Source: JANRLJ01 sp033762735
Lineage (GTDB): Bacteria > Chloroflexota > Anaerolineae > Aggregatilineales > Phototrophicaceae
DNA length: 64,000 bases
Direction: 5' to 3'
Assembly: GCA_033762735.1 (NCBI GenBank)
Contig: JANRLJ010000072.1
Span: 1 to 64,000, forward strand
The notes under the pieces: generated by a model
The model's database searches: none
What the model saw: only the letters and a program-made list of their open reading frames with translations
What the model was told of the DNA's origin: nothing
Shown here: piece by piece, positions 1 to 6,500 of the stretch
Layout of the letters: every line of letters begins with the position of its first letter
Numbering within the stretch: the stretch's first letter is position 1
Translations under genes and position numbers: made by a program

Positions 1-19
1 GTCAAATCCTTCTCTTTTT

Positions 20-60
20 GTCTCACGCCGGGCGCACACACGGGTGCGCCCCTACTTTCG
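20..60. repeat. REP-like hairpin of the GTAGGGGCG...CGCCCCTAC family
   Basis: The stretch 28-54 contains gggcgcacacacgggtgcgcccctac, one member of a short hairpin family found throughout the window. Others lie near 2862-2888, 10046-10075, 12028-12056, 12921-12950, 25478-25508, 25550-25575, 31288-31312 and 54657-54680. All are intergenic. The arms read GGGGCG and CGCCCC, usually with a flanking GTA or TAC. Nothing else is visible before the first gene. Confidence 0.6.
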
Positions 61-188
61 TCGGTTGCCAAAAATCCAGAAGTTGCCCATCATGACAAAG
101 GGAGACTGTCGCGTTACAGCAAACGTCTGGTTGGCGCATCTCGAATGGGATTGCTTACTTGCTGCACTGAATCGACAGGGAGAGTTTC

Positions 189-1760
189 ATGCGTGCTTTT
201 GTTTACAACACCCTTCTGGCCGCGCTGCTGGTGGTGCTGGGCGGCTTTTATGCGCTCACCGCCGCCATCAGCCAGACGCTCAGCAATCAGGAACAGCCCT
301 GCCTCGTGGGCGGCTTCCCCTACCGCTTGCAGTGGTCGCCGGACGGCTACACCCTCGCGTTTTTCACCTCCGAGGGCGGCTTCGTGCTGGATACTGCCGA
401 GGCCAATCCCGCCCCGCGCCCGATCAACCCGCCCGAAGATTTCCCCGGCTTCAAGTTCGATGCGACTGGGCGCTATGCCCTGGACGGTGAGCGCGTGTAT
501 GATCTGCAAACTGGGGAGGTGTTGTACGAATTTGTCGACGTGGGCGACCACACCTTCACCGCCAACGGGCGCTATGTGAAAACGTCCGACGGCGACGTGA
601 TCGACATCATGGCGGGCGACGCGCTGATCGAGGCCGACCAGGTCGATATGAGTCCCGACGGGCGCTTTCTGATCGTGCTGGACATCGACACCACTGTTGT
701 CCCATCGCTCCTGACCTATTCGCTGGTGGACGTGGAACAGATGGACGCGGGACGGCGCGAGATGCCGCTGAGATCGGGCTACAAGCGGTTTTTCTCCACC
801 GAGGCCTATGACTACCTCGTCACTTATACCACGACAGGCGCGTTTGACCTGTGGGATTTACGCACGGGCGAACGGCTGCTGCTGAGCGAGGCGACTTATG
901 AGGATGGCCTGACCCCGCAGCTCAGTGCCGATGGGCGCTATCTAGCAATGGGCGGCTCGAACGGCGCGGGTTATACCATCACGGTCTGGGATACCGAAAC
1001 AGGCGAACAGATCGCCTCCCGCGAGGGCGCAGCTCTGTTTGAGTTCAGCCCCGAAGGCACTCAACTCCTGCTGGGGAACACGGTTTCCCGCTCCGACACG
1101 TATGGGCCGATCTGGTACGAGGAAGGCCATGTGGTGTGGTCGTTTTTAGACGGCACCGAAATCGTGCTGGATGACGTGCTCCCCGCTGGACAGACCTCAC
1201 GCGAGGCGGTCTGGGGGCCAGGCGACCAACTGGCCGTTATGACTCAGGAGCGCGCCTACATCTGGTCGCTGGATGGGCTGCTGGCAGGCGACGCGCCACA
1301 GCAGACGCTTTCCATCGAAAACAGCGCCTTCCTCTCGGTTCGCTTCACCCGCGACGGGACACGGCTGATTACCACCCATGACGATGTCATGACGGCCACG
1401 CCTGTGCGGGCGACCACGCGCACCTATCTCTACGACATCGCCAGCGGGGACGTGCTGCTCTCCTCGACGCTGACACAGCCGGGGACGCTGATGTTCAGCC
1501 CTGACCAGACCTTAACCGCCTACCGCCAGTATGCAGCCGGGGGCGGCGGTCTTGAAGAACTCGCCCTGTTCGACGCGCTGACCGGGGAATCGCTCGGCCA
1601 GGTCGTCTTTGATCGGGATGTGGTAATCAACCCTGACTGGTCACAGGTGGCCTACTGGACTCGCACAGGCGAAGGCGATACGCAGGAATGGCACCTGATG
1701 GTGTACGAGGTGTCAACCGGGAACGAACGCGAACTGCTCCATTTGGCGACGTGTCAGTAG
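189..1760 (+). CDS. Membrane-anchored or secreted WD40/TolB-like beta-propeller protein
   Basis: The 523-residue product starts with an uncleaved or cleaved hydrophobic segment (residues 5-28, AFVYNTLLAALLVVLGGFYA). The rest is made of repeated blades of the PD40/WD40 type, with motifs such as QWSPDG, LSADGRYLAMGG, FSPEGTQLLLG and FSPDQTLTAY about 40-60 residues apart. It therefore likely acts outside the cytoplasmic membrane as a binding scaffold; no enzyme motif is visible. The ATG at 189 is preceded by GGGAGAG at 179-185. A perfect hairpin (1794-1835) separates it from the convergent next gene. A second propeller protein of similar style lies at 47593-48507. Specific ligand unknown. Confidence 0.8.
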   Translation: MRAFVYNTLLAALLVVLGGFYALTAAISQTLSNQEQPCLVGGFPYRLQWSPDGYTLAFFTSEGGFVLDTAEANPAPRPINPPEDFPGFKFDATGRYALDGERVYDLQTGEVLYEFVDVGDHTFTANGRYVKTSDGDVIDIMAGDALIEADQVDMSPDGRFLIVLDIDTTVVPSLLTYSLVDVEQMDAGRREMPLRSGYKRFFSTEAYDYLVTYTTTGAFDLWDLRTGERLLLSEATYEDGLTPQLSADGRYLAMGGSNGAGYTITVWDTETGEQIASREGAALFEFSPEGTQLLLGNTVSRSDTYGPIWYEEGHVVWSFLDGTEIVLDDVLPAGQTSREAVWGPGDQLAVMTQERAYIWSLDGLLAGDAPQQTLSIENSAFLSVRFTRDGTRLITTHDDVMTATPVRATTRTYLYDIASGDVLLSSTLTQPGTLMFSPDQTLTAYRQYAAGGGGLEELALFDALTGESLGQVVFDRDVVINPDWSQVAYWTRTGEGDTQEWHLMVYEVSTGNERELLHLATCQ

Positions 1761-1793
1761 CAAGTACCGAGTTGTGAGTACCGAGTGATAAAG

Positions 1794-1835
1794 CAAGTGG
1801 GCGGAATGGGATTTGTCTCTCCCACCGCCCACTTG
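1794..1835. terminator. Hairpin between convergent genes, probable terminator
   Basis: CAAGTGGGCGG (1794-1804) and CCGCCCACTTG (1825-1835) form an 11-bp perfect stem between the ends of two convergent genes. There is no long U tract (TTGAAAA follows on the + strand), so it may act as a weak bidirectional terminator or only as an RNA-stabilising hairpin. Confidence 0.5.
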
Positions 1836-1865
1836 AAAATCAGCCAACCTCTAATTTCACACCGC

Positions 1866-2132
1866 TCAATCAATGCCCTCAGTCGTGCGTGACAGCGCCT
1901 TCGCTTTCAGCAATGCCATGCGTCGTTCGAGATGGGCGATCTGCTGAAGCTCGACGAATTCATCCAGCGTCAGCAGTCCTTCACCGTTACGGCGCAGCAG
2001 TTCTTCCATGCGGGCTTCTGCTTCGGGCGATGCCTTAAACGCCAGAATTTGCTGCGGAGTCGCCACGCGCTCCAGGTACGCCAAAACATCATCAAACGCA
2101 GTCGGCATCTGGACTGATGGTGCAGTTTGCAT
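1866..2132 (-). CDS. Small helical protein, possible antitoxin-like
   Basis: An 88-residue protein predicted to be mostly helical and charged, with the segments VATPQQILAFKASPEAEARM, EELLRRNGEGLLTLDEFVEL and QQIAHLERRMALLKAKAL. Proteins of this style (PEA...EELL.RN.EG.LT..E..EL) occur as small stand-alone genes in bacteria rich in toxin-antitoxin loci, which is why antitoxin is suggested; no toxin is adjacent. An alternative start is the ATG eight codons downstream. It lies tail to tail with the upstream propeller gene. Function not recognised. Confidence 0.6.
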   Translation of the reverse strand: MQTAPSVQMPTAFDDVLAYLERVATPQQILAFKASPEAEARMEELLRRNGEGLLTLDEFVELQQIAHLERRMALLKAKALSRTTEGID

Positions 2133-2197
2133 GGGTTTCCATCCCGTCTCACAAGCTTACATCAGGTTCAAATCAGTATAACACACCCTCTGTGCGA

Positions 2198-2800
2198 TCA
2201 ACGCTCGAACGTCCTGTCGGCGAAGATGCCCGTCGGATGACAGCCGCGATTGGCCTGCTGCGCCTCACGTTCCAAAGCACGGAAGAAATCGAACTCGCGG
2301 TCATCCGGCTCATACAGCACCACCTCGGCCACGCCCTGCCGAATCAGTTCAGCGTTCACGAAGGTGTCCCCGACATAGATGTAGCGCAGCAGGCGGTCAT
2401 AGCGGTCGGTGTCGGAAACATCCGCTTCCATCCGCACGGTCTGCCCGCTGACGAGGCGTTCATTGGCGGCGCGGGCTTCGGCATAGCACTCCTCGTCGCG
2501 TTCGGGCGTGTTCACGCCGACATAGCGCACCCGGTATTCCTGCCCGCCCAGTTCCACATCAATCGTATCGCCGTCGATCACGCGGATCACCCGCGCCGTC
2601 ACGCCATTGGTGCCCCCCGCGCCGCCACTCGCGCCGCCTGTTGCGCCGCCGGGATTCCCGCCACTCACGTTCGTCGCCGAACCATTGCCTGGATTCGTCG
2701 TGGGCGCTTCCGCGCTCAGATTGCAGGCCAGCGTGACCAGCACCAACACGATCAGCAGCACAACAAAGTGATTTTTGCCTGTTGTCTTTCCCATGAACAT
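2198..2800 (-). CDS. Secreted thermonuclease-family (SNase-like) lipoprotein
   Basis: The 200-residue protein has a hydrophobic leader ending in a lipobox (LVTLAC, Cys near residue 26), then a Gly/Asn/Thr-rich low-complexity spacer to about residue 66, then a staphylococcal-nuclease fold: VTARVIRVIDGDTIDVELGG, YRVRYVGVNTPE and DRYDRLLRYIYVGD. The Asp of DGDT, the Arg and Glu in RYVGVNTPE and the Arg in DRLLRY match the calcium and catalytic residues of the family. It is thus a predicted membrane-tethered, Ca-dependent nuclease outside the cell, for nutrient use or DNA turnover. GGGAGAAATGTTC precedes the start on the minus strand; the ATG two codons downstream is an alternative. Confidence 0.85.
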   Translation of the reverse strand: MFMGKTTGKNHFVVLLIVLVLVTLACNLSAEAPTTNPGNGSATNVSGGNPGGATGGASGGAGGTNGVTARVIRVIDGDTIDVELGGQEYRVRYVGVNTPERDEECYAEARAANERLVSGQTVRMEADVSDTDRYDRLLRYIYVGDTFVNAELIRQGVAEVVLYEPDDREFDFFRALEREAQQANRGCHPTGIFADRTFER

Positions 2801-3005
2801 TTCTCCCTCGTCTTAATGGTTCATCCAACAAAAAACCGCCTGTTCATTTCGGGCGTTCCTGTAGGGGCGAGGTGCGCCTCGCCCGTACCAGAGTTCACCC
2901 AGAATGTAGTCACAACTTACCGGATGCACCACTTAACCAATCATCAGAATGAACCACAAAAAGCATTTGAACCACAGAGACACAGAGAACATGGAGATTC
3001 TAAGT

Positions 3006-3180
3006 AACCTGAGTTTCGGATAGCGCTTCACAACACATTCCTCACCCCCGACCCTCTCTCCACTCCGTAGAGAGGGGGAACAGGACAGGTTAGAACGGTT
3101 CTTTAAGTCCCCTCTCCATGCAATGGGGAGGGGATTTAGGGGTGGGGTTTGTGCCACAATACCTATCCAAAACTGAGGTT
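3006..3180 (+). mobile_element. MITE family 1, copy 1 (175 bp, TSD AAGT)
   Basis: The element begins AACCTGAGTTTCGGATAG and ends CTATCCAAAACTGAGGTT, which are 18-bp inverted ends with two mismatches. It is flanked by the direct repeat AAGT at 3002-3005 and 3181-3184. Inside are two hairpins (CTCTCTCC...GAGAGGGGG and CCCCTCTCC...GGGGAGGGG). It encodes no protein. An inverted, nearly identical copy is at 45729-45904 and a shorter relative at 50554-50685, each with its own 4-bp duplication. Confidence 0.85.
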
Positions 3181-3274
3181 AAGTACAGCAAAAGAAGCAA
3201 TGAGCGACGAGCAATGAGTTTTTGAACTCAGACAGCGGCTCGTCGCCCCACGTTTTCAATATGGTTGTACTTAG

Positions 3275-3364
3275 TACGCCGACAAGATGAGAATTATGGG
3301 TTGCGTTGGTACGGGCGCAGCGCGCTGCGCCCCTACAGGTAGGCAGCTTTAGATGGTCAATGTA
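3275..3364 (+). mobile_element. MITE family 2, copy 1 (90 bp, flanked by TTAG/CTAG)
   Basis: A 90-bp unit beginning TACGCCGACAAGATGAGAA and ending GATGGTCAATGTA, with the REP-like hairpin GGGCGCAGCGCGCTGCGCCC in the middle. It is flanked by TTAG (3271-3274) and CTAG (3365-3368), both of YTAR form. The second copy is at 40846-40935. YTAR 4-bp target duplications are typical of IS5-family transposases, so mobilisation in trans by such an enzyme is inferred. Confidence 0.75.
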
Positions 3365-3431
3365 CTAGTCAAAATCCTGGCGCTCCTGGAGTGTTGGCGA
3401 TTCAGCATTTCGCCCAATGCAAAATTTCCGC

Positions 3432-3462
3432 GTGACGTTTTGTTCAAAAAGTGTTTTATAAT
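3432..3462 (+). promoter_or_regulatory. Probable sigma-70 type promoter of pfaA
   Basis: A perfect -10 box TATAAT lies at 3457-3462. The best -35 is GTGACG at 3432-3437 with a long 19-bp spacer. It would give a leader of about 60 nt before the pfaA ATG at 3529. It lies just downstream of the 90-bp MITE, which could affect upstream control. Confidence 0.5.
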
Positions 3463-3528
3463 ATGCGACCAATTCTGCCAGGAACAAGATAGCCTTTTGC
3501 AAATACACAGGCTTTGAAGGAAAAGCGC

Positions 3529-6500
3529 ATGGCTGGAAACGTAAACCGCACGCCGCTGGCGCGCACCCCTATCGCCATCGTCGGGATGGCCTCCATCTTC
3601 CCGATGGCGAAGAATTTGCAGGAATTCTGGGACAACATCGTCAACAAAATCGACTGCATTACCGATGTCCCCGCTTCCCGCTGGAGCGTCGAGGATTACT
3701 ACGATCCCGATCCGACCGCGCCCGATAAAACCTACTGCAAGCGCGGCGGCTTTATCCCCGATATCGATTTTGACCCGCTGGAATTCGGCCTGCCGCCGAA
3801 CATCCTCGAAGTGACCGACGTGTCGCAGCTTCTCGCGCTGGTGGTGGCGCGAGATGCGCTGGCCGATTCCGGCTACCTGGATGCACCCAGCGAAATCCGC
3901 GAACGCATTGGCGTGGTGCTGGGGGCCAGCGGCGGGCTGAAGCTGCTCTCCCCGCTCACGTCGCGCCTGCAATATCCGGTGTGGGAGCGTGTGCTGAAAA
4001 GCATGGGCATGAACGACGAGGATGTTGCGAAGGCCATCGAGAAGATGAAGACGGCCTACATCCGCTGGGAAGAAAACAGCTTCCCCGGTGCGCTGCCCAA
4101 CGTCATCGCCGGGCGCGTGGCGAACCGTCTCGACCTGGGCGGGATGAACTGCACGGTCGATGCCGCCTGCGCCAGTTCGATGGCCGCCATGAAACTGGCG
4201 ATCAGCGACCTGACCGAAGGCCGCGCCGACATGATGCTGACAGGCGGCGTTGATCTGGACAACTCGATTTTCGCCTACATCTGCTTCAGCAAGACACCCG
4301 CCTTCAGCAAGGGCGAGCACGTCCGCACGTTCGATGAAGAATCGGACGGCATGATGGTGGGCGAAGGCGTCGGCATGGTCGTCCTCAAGCGGCTGGAAGA
4401 TGCCGAACGCGACGGCGACCGCATCTACGCGGTGATTCGTGGTCTGGGTGCGTCCAGCGATGGCCGTTACAAGAGCATCTATGCGCCGCGTGGCGAAGGG
4501 CAGGAACTCGCCCTCAAGCGTGCCTATGAAGACGCGGAACTGTCGCCGATGGATGTGCAGTTGTTCGAGGCGCACGGCACAGGCACCGTCGCGGGCGACA
4601 CCACCGAGACGACCACCGCCGTCCGCTTCTTCAACCAGTACAGCAGCGAACGCGGCAAGGTCGCGCTCGGCAGCGTCAAGTCGCAGATCGGCCACACCAA
4701 AGGCGCGGCGGGTGTCGCAGGTGTGATTAAGGCGGCGCTAGCGCTGCATCAGCAGGTGCTCCCGCCCACCATCAACGTCGAAAATCCGAATCCTAAACTC
4801 GGCCTGGCGGAGTCGCCGCTTTATCTCAACACCGAAGCGCGTCCCTGGATCATGGCTGATCCCAATACGCCGCGCCGCGCCGGGGTGTCGTCCTTCGGCT
4901 TCGGCGGCACGAATTATCACTTTGTCTTAGAAGAACATCGCGGCGGCCAGCGCGACAACCGCCGTTTGCACAAATCGTCGCACATCGTCCTGATGAACGC
5001 CGCCACGCCGAACGAACTGCTGGCGCTGGCGGAACAGGCCATCAGCGCCCTCAATGGCGACGACGCGGAAAACTATTTCCTCAACCTCGCCCGCGAGTCG
5101 AAGACCATGCAGATTCCGGCGCAGAATGCCCGGCTTGGTTTCGCGGCGGCGGATAAGACCGAAGCCGCTGACCTGCTCGGCGCGGCGGCCAAACTGCTGC
5201 GCGACAAAGCCAGCCTGGAAGAATGGGCGCATCCCAAGGGCGTGTATTACCGCCGCAGTGCGCTCGACATGCGCGGCAAGGTCGTCGCGCTGTTCAGTGG
5301 TCAGGGCGCACAGTATATCGACATGGGGCGCGAGATCACGCTCAACTTCCCGCCCATCCGCGAGAGCTACGCGCAGATTGATGGCCTGTTCAAGCGTGAC
5401 GGACTCCAGCCTGTGAGCGAAGTCGTGTTCCCCTCGCCTGCCTTCACGCAGCAGGGGCGCGATGCTCAGGCCGCCCTGCTCCAGCGGACGGACTATGTGC
5501 AGCCCGCGATTGGTGCCATGAGCGCCGGGCTGTTCAGGCTGTTCCAGGCGGCGGGCTTCCAGCCGGATTTCACCGCCGGGCACAGCTTCGGCGAACTGAC
5601 TGCGCTGTGGGCGGCGGGTGCGCTGAGCGACGCCGATTACTACACGCTCGTCAAGGCGCGCGGGCTGGCGATGGCTCCCCCGGCGGATGCGAATTTCGAC
5701 GCCGGGACGATGATGGCCGTCACGGGCAATCTCGCCAATCTGCAAAACGACCTCGCCGGGCTGAACGGGGTGTATGCGGCCAACATCAACTCGCCCAAGC
5801 AGGTGGTGATCGCGGGCGGCAAGGCTGCGCTGGAAGCCGCCAGGCCCCAGCTTGAAGCGAAGGGCTACACGCTTACGCCGCTGTCGGTTTCCGCCGCGTT
5901 CCATACGCCGCTGGTCGGCCATGCACAGAAGCCGTTTGCCGAGGCCGTGCAGCGCGCGACCTTCAACACGCCGCGCATCCCGGTCTATTCCAACGCCAGC
6001 GCCCAACCCTACCCGACCGACCCGGCGGCCATGCGCCAGACGCTCTCTGACCACATCCTGAACTCGGTCAATTTCCGCGCAGAGGTGGAAAATCTGTACG
6101 CGGCGGGCGGCACGGTCTTCATCGAATTCGGCCCGCGCAACATCCTGACCAATCTGGTCAAGGAAGTACTGGGCGACCGTCCGCACGTCGCGGTCGCGCT
6201 TAACGGCAGCCGCCAGAAGGACAGCGACCGCCAACTGCGCGAAGCAGTGGCGCAGCTTCGTGTGCTGGGGCTGAACCTGGGCGACATTGACCCCTACGCG
6301 CTTGCGCCGGCCGCCGCCGGAACGGGTGGCCGCAAGAAGGGCATGACCGTCAAGATCAACGGCGCGGCCTACGTGAGCGAGAAGACGCGCCAGGGCTGGC
6401 GCGATGCGCTGAGCGATGGCTATCAACTGACCAGCGTCCGCGCCACGCAGGACCCCGACATCGAACCGCCCACGCCCGCGCCGCAGCCGGAACCCGATAT

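Larger units (their letters stand above)
2801..3528. other. Repeat-filled intergenic region upstream of pfaA
   Basis: This 728-bp gap holds no credible gene. From left to right it contains a GTAGGGGCG hairpin (2862-2888), a copy of the widespread aaccacagagacacagagaac-type repeat (about 2965-2993), a 175-bp MITE (3006-3180), GAGCAATGAG/GACGAGCAATGAG repeats (3195-3220), a 90-bp MITE (3275-3364) and then the pfaA promoter. It appears to be a preferred landing place for small repeats. Confidence 0.75.

Noticed and set aside
2117..3007. Plus-strand open frame of 296 codons opposite the thermonuclease gene
   Set aside because: It has no motifs, runs through repeats at its 3' end, and lies opposite a clear SNase-family lipoprotein.
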